Source of the DNA: Promicromonospora sp. Populi
GTDB taxonomy: Bacteria > Actinomycetota > Actinomycetes > Actinomycetales > Cellulomonadaceae
Reading direction: 5' to 3'
DNA length: 64,000 nt
NCBI RefSeq assembly: GCF_041081105.1
Contig: NZ_CP163528.1
Span: 2,356,001 to 2,420,000, forward strand
Part shown: positions 8,012-16,222 of the stretch, one piece after another
Position numbering within the stretch: position 1 is the first letter of the stretch
Layout of the letters: each line of letters opens with the position of its first letter
Translations under genes and position numbers: made by a program
Notes under the pieces: generated by a model
The model's database searches: none
What the model was told of the DNA's origin: nothing
The model's input: the letters and a program-made list of their open reading frames with translations, nothing else

Positions 8012-8899
8012 ATGGGAGAGACCGACCACCGCGCCGAGGTCCGCGAGTTCCTCAGCTCGCGGCGGGCGCGCATCACACCGGAGCAGGCAGGCCTGCCCGC
8101 CTACGGCAACAACCGGCGCGTGCAGGGCCTGCGTCGCGAGGAGGTCGCGATGCTGGCCGGCGTCTCGGTCGACTACTACGTGCGGATGGAACGCGGGAAC
8201 CTCGCCGGTGCCTCGGAGAGCGTGCTGGACGCCCTGGTCGGGGCCCTGCAGCTGGACGAGGCGGAACGCGACCACCTCTTCACGCTGGCCCGCACGGCAG
8301 GATCCGGCAGTCGCACCCGGCGCCGTCGGGCACCGAACAGCGTGCGGCCCGCCGTCCAGCAGGTGCTCGACGCGATCAGCGACGCACCCGCGTGGGTGCG
8401 CAACGGCCGTCACGACATAGTGGCGATGAACCGCCTGGCCCGCGCCCTGTACGCGCCGGTGCTGGCGAACCCGCGCCTGCCGGCGAACACCGCCCGGTTC
8501 GTCTACCTGGACCCCGCGGCCCAGGACTTCTTCGTCGACTGGGAGCGGATCGCCAAGGACTCCGCCTCGTACCTACGGCTGGAGGCCGGGCGTAATCCGC
8601 ACGACCCGGACCTGGTCGCGCTGGTCGGTGAGCTCTCCACGCAGAGCGAGCTGTTCCGTCAGCGGTGGGCGTCGCACGACGTGCGCCTGCACCGCAGCGG
8701 CCAGAAGCGGCTGCGGCACCCGGTGGTCGGTCAGCTCGACCTGAACTTCGAGTCGATGGATCTGCCCTCAGAGCCCGGGCTGGTGCTCAACGTCTACACC
8801 GCCGCCGCCGGGACCCCGGCGGCGGACGGCCTCGCGCTGCTCGCCTCCTGGGCGGCCACACAGGAGGCCGCCGAGATCACGGGGCAGCCGAGCCCGTGA
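8012..8899 (+). CDS. MmyB-type helix-turn-helix regulator
   Basis: 295 aa. The N-terminal XRE-type HTH is preceded by the family-typical EFLSSRRARITPEQAG and contains GLRREEVAMLAGVSVDYYVR. The C-terminal MmyB-like ligand-binding domain runs from RPAVQQVLDAI to the end, with WDR/DPAAQDFFVDWE-type features. Such proteins are common actinobacterial regulators thought to sense small hydrophobic ligands. TACCGT sits 6 nt before the ATG, giving a leaderless start. Its 3' end overlaps the convergent GyrI-like gene by 23 bp. Confidence 0.88.
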   Translation: MGETDHRAEVREFLSSRRARITPEQAGLPAYGNNRRVQGLRREEVAMLAGVSVDYYVRMERGNLAGASESVLDALVGALQLDEAERDHLFTLARTAGSGSRTRRRRAPNSVRPAVQQVLDAISDAPAWVRNGRHDIVAMNRLARALYAPVLANPRLPANTARFVYLDPAAQDFFVDWERIAKDSASYLRLEAGRNPHDPDLVALVGELSTQSELFRQRWASHDVRLHRSGQKRLRHPVVGQLDLNFESMDLPSEPGLVLNVYTAAAGTPAADGLALLASWAATQEAAEITGQPSP

Positions 8900-9506
8900 C
8901 CGGCTGCCGCAGGATCGTCCGCCGTTTCTCGGGCGCGACCCTGCGGAGGTCGCTGAGGTAGATCTCGTGGTGCTTGCCGACCCTGCGCAGCCCACCCGCC
9001 GGGATGAACTCGTCGTGCATCCGCGCGAGCACCTCCGCCTCGGCGTCGAACGGCCCGACATGCAGCGTCTGCACACAGCGCCCCTCGGACAACGTCTCCA
9101 GGCGGACGTCGTCGAGGCGCGGCGGGCTGCTCTTCGCACGGACCTGCTCGACGGCAGAGGCGAACATCTCCTGGTCGATCCAGTCGGGCTGCAGGATCAT
9201 CAGCGTCCAGTCCCAGCGTGACTTGTCACGCGCCACCGTGAAGGTGTCCATGTCGTCGGCCCACCACAGGCCCTCCAGCGGCATGACCACGTAGTCACGG
9301 CCGAGCGCGCGCTTGCTGGCGAACTTGCATGTATAGGCCAACGGGTAGAGCGACTCGACCGCCTCGGCAAAGGCGGTCGAAGTGTTCGGATCACCGTGCC
9401 CGTCCACCTTGAGGTATTGCAGGTCCGGGACGTCGACCACCCGAAAGCGGCCCGACTTCGCTTGATAGGCGTCGAGGCTCTTCTTGAGATCTGTCTTCTC
9501 TGACAT
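8877..9506 (-). CDS. GyrI-like small-molecule-binding protein
   Basis: 209 aa. GyrI-like (SOUL/AraC effector-binding fold) protein: FRVVDVPDLQYLKVDGHG, the central DWTLMILQPDWI, and VQTLHVGPFDAEAEVL near the C-terminus are typical. No DNA-binding domain. Related stand-alone proteins bind or hydrolyse cyclopropanoid or other xenobiotics; the role here is unknown. Start ATG 9506 follows TAATGT by 8 nt (leaderless pattern). Confidence 0.82.
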   Translation of the reverse strand: MSEKTDLKKSLDAYQAKSGRFRVVDVPDLQYLKVDGHGDPNTSTAFAEAVESLYPLAYTCKFASKRALGRDYVVMPLEGLWWADDMDTFTVARDKSRWDWTLMILQPDWIDQEMFASAVEQVRAKSSPPRLDDVRLETLSEGRCVQTLHVGPFDAEAEVLARMHDEFIPAGGLRRVGKHHEIYLSDLRRVAPEKRRTILRQPVTGSAAP

Positions 9507-9618
9507 CGGCACTCACATTACGCCCACGGAATGCCTACCTCCTATCTTCACAACGAAAGCAACCCAGCTGGGCCCGGCCGCGTTATATAAACGTGAAGAG
9601 AAGCGTTAATCCGGAGGT

Positions 9619-10818
9619 ATGTCGATCGCGCGCACGCGTGAGCCGCCTTGCCTCGCTCGGCGAGCGGCCGTGAGGGTGGCGGCGGTAGCGGCACGTCCCC
9701 GGGTAGTGGGCCTCGACGCTGCGCGTGGGCTGGCGCTTCTCGGGATGATCGTCGTGAACGTCGGGCCGATCAGCTCGCAGTCGCTCCTGCAACGCCTCTA
9801 CGTACTGCCCTACGGTCGGGCATCCGTGCTCTTCGTCGTCGTCGCGGGCATCGGGATGGGGTACCTGCTCAGCCGGCAGTCGGAGCGGGAACGGTGGTTG
9901 ACGGTCACCTGGCGCGCAGCGCTCCTCTTCGCGGGTGGCGTGGCGCTGCAGGGGCTGACGGACCGGGTCAACGTGATCCTGCCGACCTATGCCGTCCTGT
10001 TCCTGCTGGCGCCGCTGCTGTGGCGCCTGCCCGGCCGGACCCTCCTGTGGATCGGCGGCGTGCTCCTGATCGCCGGGCCTGCCCTCCTCGTCGCGCACGA
10101 CATGATCTGGCCGGCCACCCAGCCGCTCGGCCCGGTCACCTTCGGCACGCCGCCGTTGGAAGCCGCGGAGTCGCTCCTGTTCACCGGCCGGTACCCGCTG
10201 ACGAGCTGGACGCTGCCGTTCATCGCCGGGCTGTGCGTCGCGCGGCTCGACCTCACCGACACCGTGGTTCTGCGCCGGCTCGCCGTCGGTGGTGCGGCCG
10301 TCACCGTCGGGGCCTTCGCCCTCTCCCAGCTCACGTACGCGCTGGTCGGACCGGCCGCAGACAGCGGACCGCTGCGCCTGCTGACCGGCGCCGCACACGG
10401 CCAGATGCCGTTGTGGCTGGCCAGCAGCATCGGCGGCGCGGTGGCCATCGTGGCGGCATTCTCGCTGGTTCAGCACCGATTCCACCGGGCATGGCTCCTC
10501 GGCTGGCTGGTCGCGTGCGGCCGGCTCTCGCTGACCCTCTACGTGCTCCACTTCGTGGTGCTCGCGCTGATCAAGCCCGAGCTGGGCTTCTCGTTCCGCC
10601 AGGGGGTGCTGGTGAGCGCCGCCCTCATGACCGCCGTGGTCGCGATAGCTGCCATCTGGGATCGGATGAGCTGGCCCGGCCCGCTCGAACGGCTGCTGCG
10701 CCAGACCTGGCTCCGGCCCTCCAGGGTGCAGGCGCCCACCCCGACCGTTCCTGCAACCACCGCGACCGTGCCCGCACCCACGCCGACGCCGACCGTACGA
10801 ATCTCCGAAAGGACCTAG
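9619..10818 (+). CDS. DUF418/heparan-acetyltransferase-like membrane protein
   Basis: 399 aa with about ten membrane segments. The opening RPRVVGLDAARGLALLGMIVVN is the signature of DUF1624/DUF418 membrane proteins, and GRLSLTLYVLHFVV near the C-terminus is the DUF418 acyltransferase-like motif. The last 35 residues are a Thr/Pro/Ala-rich cytosolic or extracellular tail. It may transfer acyl groups to a surface molecule. GGAGG abuts ATG 9619 too closely, so the in-frame GTG 9670 is a possible start. It precedes the GGT gene by 8 bp, likely one operon. Confidence 0.78.
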   Translation: MSIARTREPPCLARRAAVRVAAVAARPRVVGLDAARGLALLGMIVVNVGPISSQSLLQRLYVLPYGRASVLFVVVAGIGMGYLLSRQSERERWLTVTWRAALLFAGGVALQGLTDRVNVILPTYAVLFLLAPLLWRLPGRTLLWIGGVLLIAGPALLVAHDMIWPATQPLGPVTFGTPPLEAAESLLFTGRYPLTSWTLPFIAGLCVARLDLTDTVVLRRLAVGGAAVTVGAFALSQLTYALVGPAADSGPLRLLTGAAHGQMPLWLASSIGGAVAIVAAFSLVQHRFHRAWLLGWLVACGRLSLTLYVLHFVVLALIKPELGFSFRQGVLVSAALMTAVVAIAAIWDRMSWPGPLERLLRQTWLRPSRVQAPTPTVPATTATVPAPTPTPTVRISERT

Positions 10819-10826
10819 TAACAGTG

Positions 10827-12512
10827 ATGAAGAGTGATCAGAGCAGGAGGCCGGGCGTCGTGGCGGCGTTCGCGGCTGCGACAGCCGTGACGGTGCTCAG
10901 CGCCTGCACGGCCACGTCGGCGCCGCCGTCGTCCAGCCCAACGGCGACGGCTTCGCCGTCGGCCTCCGCGCCATCCCCCTCGCCCTCGCCGGAGCCGGCG
11001 CTGGGCGGATACGGGGTCAGTGCCGGTCACCCGCTGGCCGCCGAGTCCGGCACCCGGATCCTTCAGAGCGGCGGCACCGCGGTGGACGCGGCGATCGCCG
11101 CCGCGTTCGCCGACGCGGTCCTGCAGCCGGCCAGCTCGGGGATTGGCGGCGGCGGCGTCGCGATAGTCGCGGCGGACGGGACCGCGACCAACTACGACTA
11201 CCGCGAGGTGGTCAACCAGGCCGGCCAGATCCCGGACAGCGGCGCGGGGATTCCCGGCTTCGTCGCCGGGATGGAGCGTCTGCACAGCGACGGCGGAACC
11301 CTGCCCTGGGCCGAGCTGCTGCAGCCCGCGATCGAGATCGCGCAGAACGGCGCACCGGTCTCGCGCTACCTCGCGTCGCAGATCAGCGGCTATCCGGGCC
11401 CGGAGGTCACCTCGTCCCTGCCGCAGTTCCGGCGCGACGACGGCACGGTCCTCCAGCAGGGCGACACACTGGTCCAGGAGGAGCTGGCCGCGACCATGCG
11501 CACTCTCGCCGAGGAGGGTCCCGACGCCCTGTACACCGGTAGCCTCTCCTCGGCGCTGACCGAGACGCCGGGGATAGACAGCCAGTCCCTGGCCGACTAC
11601 GAGGTCGAGGTCTCCGAACCCGCGTCGGGCCCGGTGGGCGAGTTCACGATGCTCTCGGCGGCACCAGCCCTGGCCGGCGCGGCGGTCATCCAGATGATGC
11701 AGATCGCGGAGGCCGCAGGGATCGGCGACGTCGACCCGGACTCGCCCGAGTACATCGACATCCTGTCGCGCGCCTGGCAGGTCGCCGATACCTCCGTGCA
11801 GCAGTACTTCGGCGACCCTCGCTTCGTGGACGTCCCGGTGGAACAGCTCACCGACCCCGAGCAGAACGCCGAGATCGCCGCCACCCTGCCGGACGCCACC
11901 GCGACGAGCACCAACTCGGCCGAGCTCGGTGGCTACGTGGGCGCGGCCAACACCACGCACATCTCGGTCGTCGACGCGGACGGTGTGGCGGTCTCGATGA
12001 CCAACACCATCATGAACTACTGGGGCAGCGGGCAGTACGTGGCGGGGTTCTTCATCAACAACCAGCTCGGCCGGTTCAGCGACATCGGCCTGGAGGGCGC
12101 GAACCAACCGGAGCCCGGGCGCCGCTCCGTGACCTGGAGCTCACCATCCATGCTGCTCGACGACCAGGGACGCCCCGTGCTCGTGCTCGGCACCCCGGGC
12201 GGTCGCCAGATCCCCAACACCATCGCGAACGTCGTCGCGCGCTGGGCCCTGCACGGTCAGTCGCTGGAGACCGCGGTCCCCTCCGGCCGCTTCCTCCTGA
12301 CGGGCGGCGAGCTCCAGCTGGAGCTCCCGCAGCTCGCCGACGAGCTCGGGGCGATGGGCTACACCGTCGACGTGAGCGGGGACGACACGGCGTCCCGGGC
12401 CGCCTACGGCTCCGTCCAGGCCCTCGCGATCAACTGGGAGACCGGCGGGGTCACCAGCTTCGCCGACGAACGGCGCGCGGCGGGGTTCGACGTGGGCACG
12501 CTGACCGAGTAG
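10827..12512 (+). CDS. ggt: Gamma-glutamyltransferase, secreted lipoprotein
   Basis: 561 aa. Lipoprotein signal ending VTVLSAC, a Ser/Pro/Ala linker, then a gamma-glutamyltranspeptidase. GTAVDAAIAAAFADAVLQP and SGIGGGGVAIV form the large subunit. The autocleavage site and nucleophile Thr are at about residue 376 in NTTHISVVD, followed by the G-x-AVSMTNTIMNYWG motif; PGGRQIP is also present. The enzyme hydrolyses or transfers the gamma-glutamyl group of glutathione or gamma-glutamyl peptides outside the membrane. AAAGGA precedes ATG 10827. Co-transcription with the upstream DUF418 gene is likely. Confidence 0.92.
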   Translation: MKSDQSRRPGVVAAFAAATAVTVLSACTATSAPPSSSPTATASPSASAPSPSPSPEPALGGYGVSAGHPLAAESGTRILQSGGTAVDAAIAAAFADAVLQPASSGIGGGGVAIVAADGTATNYDYREVVNQAGQIPDSGAGIPGFVAGMERLHSDGGTLPWAELLQPAIEIAQNGAPVSRYLASQISGYPGPEVTSSLPQFRRDDGTVLQQGDTLVQEELAATMRTLAEEGPDALYTGSLSSALTETPGIDSQSLADYEVEVSEPASGPVGEFTMLSAAPALAGAAVIQMMQIAEAAGIGDVDPDSPEYIDILSRAWQVADTSVQQYFGDPRFVDVPVEQLTDPEQNAEIAATLPDATATSTNSAELGGYVGAANTTHISVVDADGVAVSMTNTIMNYWGSGQYVAGFFINNQLGRFSDIGLEGANQPEPGRRSVTWSSPSMLLDDQGRPVLVLGTPGGRQIPNTIANVVARWALHGQSLETAVPSGRFLLTGGELQLELPQLADELGAMGYTVDVSGDDTASRAAYGSVQALAINWETGGVTSFADERRAAGFDVGTLTE

Positions 12513-12531
12513 CGCCCGGTCCCGGCTGGGT

Positions 12532-12563
12532 GACGGCCGGTCACGACCTCGTGACCGGCCGTC
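12532..12563. terminator. Hairpin terminator, convergent GGT / sugar dehydrogenase
   Basis: Perfect 13-nt arms GACGGCCGGTCAC and GTGACCGGCCGTC around a 6-nt loop. It occupies the 59-bp space between two convergent stops. No T-run. Confidence 0.7.
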
Positions 12564-12571
12564 GCAGCGCC

Positions 12572-13705
12572 TCAGCCGGCGGCAGTCTCGAGCGGCACGG
12601 AGAGCAGTCGCTCGTCGCCCTCGCGGGGCTCGCCGTTGCTGTCGGAGTTGCTGGTCAGCACCAGCAGCGACTCCCCGTCCGGCGCGAGATCGACCTCGCG
12701 CAGCCGGCCGAACTCGCCGCGGAAGTAGGTGGTGAAGGTGGCGCCCGCGGGGTCGGACACGTCGATGGCCATGAGCGACTCGCCGCGGAGGTTCGCCATG
12801 AACACGGTGTTGTCGACGACGGCGATGCCGGCCGGGCTCGCGTCGGCGACCGACCAGGTGAGCACCGGGTCGATGAAGTCCGGCGCGCCGCCCTCCCCCT
12901 CGATCTCGGGCCAGCCGTAGTTGCCGCCGGGCACTATCTCGTTCAGCTCGTCCCAGGCGTCCTCGCCGAACTCACTGGCCCACATCGTGCCGTCCGCCGA
13001 CCAGGCGAGGCCCTCGATGTTGCGGTGGCCGAGGCTGTAGACGTAGCTGCCGGCGGTCGGGTTGTCGCCCGGCACCTCGCCTTCGGGCGTCAGGCGCAGG
13101 ATCTTGCCGGCCAGCGACTCGGGGTCCTGGGCGTGTTCCTGGTCCGGGTCACCGGTCGCCGCGTAGAGCATGCCGTCCGGCCCGAAGGCGATGCGCCCGG
13201 CGTTGTGTCGCTCACCCCTCGGGATGCCGTCGAGGACGGTCTCGAACGCGCCGAGCGCGTAGCTCCCGGTGGTCCCGGTCAGTGGCGCCCGGACTATGCG
13301 CTGGCTGTCGTCGGCCGTGTAGAACGCGTAGAGGTAGGTCGGCTCACCCTCTGCGCCCTCGAGGAGGGCGATGCCCAGCACGCCGGACGTGCCCTGGATG
13401 ACGGCGTCGCCGATCGTCGCCACCTCGCGGACCTCCCCGTTCTCGGTGAGCTCGCCGATGCTGCCGGTGTCACGGAAGCTGACCAGGCTCGACCCCGAGT
13501 CCATGACGACAAGCTCCCACGGGGTGCCGGTGATCCCCTCGGCCAGCACGCTCGGCTCGCCGAGCGGGATCCCGGCGGCAGGATCCGTCTGCGACGACGC
13601 GGGGGGTGACGCGGCCGGTGGTGTCTCTCCGGTGGTCCCGGCGGTGCAGCCGGCAAGGCTGCCAACCAGCACGAGCGAGACGTATACATTCCGGCGGCGG
13701 TGCAT
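12572..13705 (-). CDS. PQQ-type glucose/sorbosone dehydrogenase, secreted lipoprotein
   Basis: 377 aa. Lipoprotein signal ending LVGSLAGC. The six-bladed beta-propeller of the GSDH family shows GVLGIALLEGAEG, GRIAFGPDGMLYAATGD, SLAGKILRLTPEG, YSLGHRNIEGLAW, WASEFGEDAWDELNEI and GGNYGWPE. The family uses PQQ and calcium to oxidise sugars outside the membrane, passing electrons to the respiratory chain. No pqq biosynthesis genes are visible here. Start ATG 13705 follows GAAAGGA; more upstream in-frame Met codons lie in low-complexity spacer. Four phased CGAAAG elements lie 125-160 bp upstream. Confidence 0.9.
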   Translation of the reverse strand: MHRRRNVYVSLVLVGSLAGCTAGTTGETPPAASPPASSQTDPAAGIPLGEPSVLAEGITGTPWELVVMDSGSSLVSFRDTGSIGELTENGEVREVATIGDAVIQGTSGVLGIALLEGAEGEPTYLYAFYTADDSQRIVRAPLTGTTGSYALGAFETVLDGIPRGERHNAGRIAFGPDGMLYAATGDPDQEHAQDPESLAGKILRLTPEGEVPGDNPTAGSYVYSLGHRNIEGLAWSADGTMWASEFGEDAWDELNEIVPGGNYGWPEIEGEGGAPDFIDPVLTWSVADASPAGIAVVDNTVFMANLRGESLMAIDVSDPAGATFTTYFRGEFGRLREVDLAPDGESLLVLTSNSDSNGEPREGDERLLSVPLETAAG

Positions 13706-13828
13706 GGGGTGTCCTTTCAGGAAAAGATCAAGAGCCTGGCAGGCTCGTCGATGACAATAGTGTGCGGGTTCACCCAGGGAATCAGGCGCGTCGAACACGC
13801 CCAAGAAATGCCGTGTCTGCGCACTCGG

Positions 13829-13868
13829 CGAAAGAAACCCGAAAGGATGACCGAAAGAGAACCGAAAG
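13829..13868. repeat. Four phased CGAAAG iterons upstream of the sugar dehydrogenase
   Basis: CGAAAG occurs at 13829, 13840, 13852 and 13863, spaced 11, 12 and 11 bp, so all face one side of the helix. The elements lie in the 267-bp non-coding region between the tRNA terminator and the dehydrogenase start. An operator is possible. Nothing else is evident in this region. Confidence 0.5.
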
Positions 13869-13907
13869 AAATGGTCCACGGATTGGCGCACTCACGACCA
13901 CTCACGA

Positions 13908-13955
13908 CAAAGGGCCATTCCCTCCTCCTTGTGACAGGAGTACGGGAACGGCCCT
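13908..13955 (-). terminator. Terminator of tRNA-Ala copy 1
   Basis: Arms 13911-13922 (AGGGCCATTCCC) and 13944-13955 (GGGAACGGCCCT) pair with one G-T, with an inner CTCCT/AGGAG stem. On the minus strand TTTG follows. It lies directly downstream of the tRNA. Confidence 0.7.
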
Positions 13956-13972
13956 CGTGAACTTCAGTGTTT

Positions 13973-14048
13973 TGGTGGAGCTGGGGGGACTCGAACCCCC
14001 GACCCCCTGCATGCCATGCAGGTGCGCTACCAGCTGCGCCACAGCCCC
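13973..14048 (-). tRNA. tRNA-Ala(GGC), copy 1, CCA encoded
   Basis: On the minus strand, acceptor GGGGCTG pairs with CAGCTCC. Other parts are the D arm GCGCAGCTGGTAGCGC, the anticodon stem CCTGC/GCAGG with 7-nt loop ATGGCAT (anticodon GGC) and the TpsiC arm GGGGGTTCGAGTCCCCC. The discriminator A is followed by a genomically encoded CCA. Identical in its body to the copy at 14959-15031. Confidence 0.97.
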
Positions 14049-14080
14049 AAAGGTGTTCGCCCAGGTGGGCGAGCGTCGCA

Positions 14081-14110
14081 AGTCTAGACCGATTCGGCCC
14101 GTCCGACCAA
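14081..14110 (-). promoter_or_regulatory. Promoter of tRNA-Ala copy 1
   Basis: On the minus strand, -35 TTGGTC (14105-14110), an 18-nt spacer and -10 TAGACT (14081-14086). The GGGCGAGCGTCG block just after it is shared with copy 2, showing that the promoter was duplicated with the tRNA. Confidence 0.7.
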
Positions 14111-14157
14111 AGCAGCCGACCGCGCGACGCCGCCGACCAGGGCGGACTCCTCGGCGG

Positions 14158-14784
14158 TCAGGCCGCCGGGCTGAGACTGCCGGTTGCCGCTCGCGCCCGG
14201 TCGAGCCGAGCCGCGACGTCGGACCAGTTGGCGAGGTTCCAGAACGCCTTGACGTAGTCGGCCTTGACGTTCAGGTAGTCCAGGTAGAACGCGTGCTCCC
14301 ACATGTCGAGCAGCAGCAGCGGGGTGATGCCCAGCGGCACGTTCGCCTGCTGGTCGAACAGCTGGAACACCAGCAGCCGACCGCCGATGCTGTCCCAGCC
14401 AAGCACGGCCCACCCGGAGCCCTGGATGCCGGTGGCCGCCGCTGCGAAGTGCGCCTGGAACGCGGCGAAGCTGCCGAACTGGTCGACGATCGCTGCCGCG
14501 AGCTCGCCGTCCGGCTCCCCGCCGCCGTCGGGCGAGAGGTTGTGCCAGAACACCGTGTGGTTGGTGTGCCCGCCCAGGTTGAACGCGAGGTTCTTCTCGT
14601 GCAGGTTCACGGCGGCGAGGTCGCCGGTCTCGCGGGCCTGGGCCAGCGCGTCGAGCGCGGCGTTCGCGCCCGCCACGTACGCGGCGTGGTGCTTGTCGTG
14701 GTGCAGCTCCATGATGCGCCCGCTGATGTGCGGTTCGAGCGCCGCGTAGTCGTAGGGCAGGTCAGGCAGGGTGTAGACGGGCAT
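14158..14784 (-). CDS. sodA: Superoxide dismutase (Mn/Fe family)
   Basis: 208 aa, the usual length. It dismutates superoxide to O2 and H2O2 in the cytosol. Metal ligands are visible: His28 ([12 protein letters not shown]), His76 ([10 protein letters not shown]), Asp160 and His164 ([13 protein letters not shown]). Gln/Gly context [10 protein letters not shown] matches the family; Mn versus Fe use cannot be settled from sequence. GAGGA precedes ATG 14784. A SoxR-type box sits in its promoter. It is flanked by the two tRNA-Ala copies. Confidence 0.95.
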   Translation of the reverse strand: MPVYTLPDLPYDYAALEPHISGRIMELHHDKHHAAYVAGANAALDALAQARETGDLAAVNLHEKNLAFNLGGHTNHTVFWHNLSPDGGGEPDGELAAAIVDQFGSFAAFQAHFAAAATGIQGSGWAVLGWDSIGGRLLVFQLFDQQANVPLGITPLLLLDMWEHAFYLDYLNVKADYVKAFWNLANWSDVAARLDRARAATGSLSPAA

Positions 14785-14812
14785 TTCCTCGTCCTCTCGT
14801 CGAATGCTTCCG

Positions 14813-14843
14813 ACGCTAGGACCTCAACCCCGGTTGAGGTCAA
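14813..14843 (-). promoter_or_regulatory. sodA promoter with SoxR/MerR-type box and 19-bp spacer
   Basis: On the minus strand, -35 TTGACC (14838-14843), a 19-nt spacer and -10 TAGCGT (14813-14818). The spacer holds a 20-bp palindrome (14821-14840) with the perfect arms ACCTCAACC and GGTTGAGGT. Its core, CCTCAA-N6-TTGAGG, has exactly the SoxR half-sites and spacing. MerR-family activators act on such over-long spacers. Predicted start near 14806. Confidence 0.75.
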
Positions 14844-14911
14844 TCGTCCGGTCGGGCAGGCCTGCGACCCCGCTCAGGCACCCGACAGACACTGGCTCGG
14901 CCCTCAGATAC

Positions 14912-14950
14912 AAAAATGACGCGGGACATCTGAACGATGTCCCGCGTCAT
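14912..14950 (-). terminator. Rho-independent terminator of tRNA-Ala copy 2
   Basis: Perfect 15-nt arms ATGACGCGGGACATC (14916-14930) and its complement (14936-14950) with a 5-nt loop. On the minus strand the stem is followed by TTTTTG. It begins 9 nt after the tRNA. Confidence 0.93.
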
Positions 14951-14958
14951 CACTTCGG

Positions 14959-15031
14959 TGGAGCTGGGGGGACTCGAACCCCCGACCCCCTGCATGCCAT
15001 GCAGGTGCGCTACCAGCTGCGCCACAGCCCC
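14959..15031 (-). tRNA. tRNA-Ala(GGC), copy 2, CCA incomplete
   Basis: Same 73-nt body as the copy at 13976-14048, with anticodon GGC. After the discriminator A the genome reads CCG, so the terminal A must be restored by CCA-adding enzyme. Confidence 0.97.
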
Positions 15032-15072
15032 GAATTGGTCTCCCCCAGCCATCCAGCCGGGCGAGCGTCGTC

Positions 15073-15101
15073 AGTCTATGCAGACCGACGCCAGAGACCA
15101 A
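15073..15101 (-). promoter_or_regulatory. Promoter of tRNA-Ala copy 2
   Basis: On the minus strand, -35 TTGGTC (15096-15101), a 17-nt spacer and -10 TAGACT (15073-15078), close to the promoter of copy 1. Confidence 0.7.
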
Positions 15102-15122
15102 ATCAAAAGCGCGTGCGCTCGA

Positions 15123-15788
15123 TCACGGCCGGGACTCGGGCCCGGACTGCCAGGTGTCGAGCGGGTACCCGGCCCCCACGTTGTGCGCCACGAGACGCCA
15201 CGCGGGCGTCGCACCAGGCCCGGAGGCGTGCAGGTGCGACCAGTGCACGTTGTGCAGGCCGTGCAGCCCGCGCCACGTCACCGCGTCCAGGCCCAGCAGC
15301 CGCGTGATCCCCTGCGTGATCGCCGACCCGTGCGACACCACCACGAGGGTCTCCCCCGCGCCCAGGGATTCCGCGTGCCGCAGCACCGCCTCCTCCATGC
15401 GCCGCGCGACGGCGTCCTTGGACTCGATCCCGTCCGCCGCCAGGTCCCCGCCGCTGCGCCAGATCGCGTGCTCCTCGGGCCAGCTCTCGGCGATCTCGGC
15501 GTCGGTCAGGCCCTCCCAGCTGCCGAACGAACGCTCCCGCAGCCCGGCGTCGGTCACGACCTCAAGGCCGATGTGCCGCGCGTACGCGGCGGCCGTGTCC
15601 CGGGCGCGCTGCAGGTCGCTGGAGACCACCAGGGACGCCTTGTGCGACGCCGCGAGCGCGGTGGCGCCCTGCTCCGCCTGCCAGCGGCCTACCTCGTCGA
15701 GGGGGATGTCGATCTGGCCCTGCAGCCGCAGGCCCGCGTTGTACGCCGTGCGTGCGTGGCGCAGCAGGACGACCGTCCCCGCCGTCAC
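15123..15788 (-). CDS. Histidine phosphatase (phosphoglycerate-mutase-like)
   Basis: 221 aa. Histidine-phosphatase fold: catalytic LLRHARTAYN (RHG-type His), SSDLQRARDTA, the acid region FGSWEGLTDAEI and second His VVSHGSAI. Near rsfS and nadD such proteins are often called GpmB or glucosyl-3-phosphoglycerate phosphatase; the substrate is not provable here. Start GTG 15788 overlaps the rsfS stop by 4 bp (GTGA), showing translational coupling. Last gene of the block. Confidence 0.85.
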   Translation of the reverse strand: MTAGTVVLLRHARTAYNAGLRLQGQIDIPLDEVGRWQAEQGATALAASHKASLVVSSDLQRARDTAAAYARHIGLEVVTDAGLRERSFGSWEGLTDAEIAESWPEEHAIWRSGGDLAADGIESKDAVARRMEEAVLRHAESLGAGETLVVVSHGSAITQGITRLLGLDAVTWRGLHGLHNVHWSHLHASGPGATPAWRLVAHNVGAGYPLDTWQSGPESRP

Positions 15789-16222
15789 CGGTGCGCGTCC
15801 CCGGCCAGGTGGATAGCGCCGTCGTCGGGTTCGCTGTACTCGGCAGTGTCGCCGCCGCCGCGCGCGTCCTCGGGGAGCGGGATCGCCGGGCAGTCCTTCC
15901 ACAGGCGCTCGAGCGCGTAGTACGTGCGGTCCTCCTGGTGCTGGACGTGCACGACGATGTCGCCGAAGTCGATCAGCACCCAGCGGGCCTCGGACTTGCC
16001 CTCCCGCCGGATCGCCTTGACGCCCTCCTTGAAGAGCCGCTCCTCGACCGCGTCGACGATCGCGGAGACCTGACGCTCGCTGGCGCCGGACGCGATGAGG
16101 AACACATCGGTCAGTACCAGCTGCTCGCTCACGTCGAGCGCGATGATCTCCTGCGCCTTGACGTCGCTCGCCGCTCGCGCCGCGGCGATCGCTAGCTCGG
16201 TGGCACGTTCTGTCGCCGTCAT
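15785..16222 (-). CDS. rsfS: Ribosome silencing factor RsfS
   Basis: 145 aa. Iojap family: AIAAARAASDVKAQEIIALDV, LTDVFLIASGASERQVSAIVDAVEE and EGKSEARWVLIDFGDIVVHV. RsfS binds ribosomal protein uL14 and blocks 30S-50S joining under nutrient limitation. Start ATG 16222 overlaps the upstream stop by 4 bp. A C-terminal acidic tail of ~25 residues extends beyond the core domain. Confidence 0.93.
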   Translation of the reverse strand: MTATERATELAIAAARAASDVKAQEIIALDVSEQLVLTDVFLIASGASERQVSAIVDAVEERLFKEGVKAIRREGKSEARWVLIDFGDIVVHVQHQEDRTYYALERLWKDCPAIPLPEDARGGGDTAEYSEPDDGAIHLAGDAHR

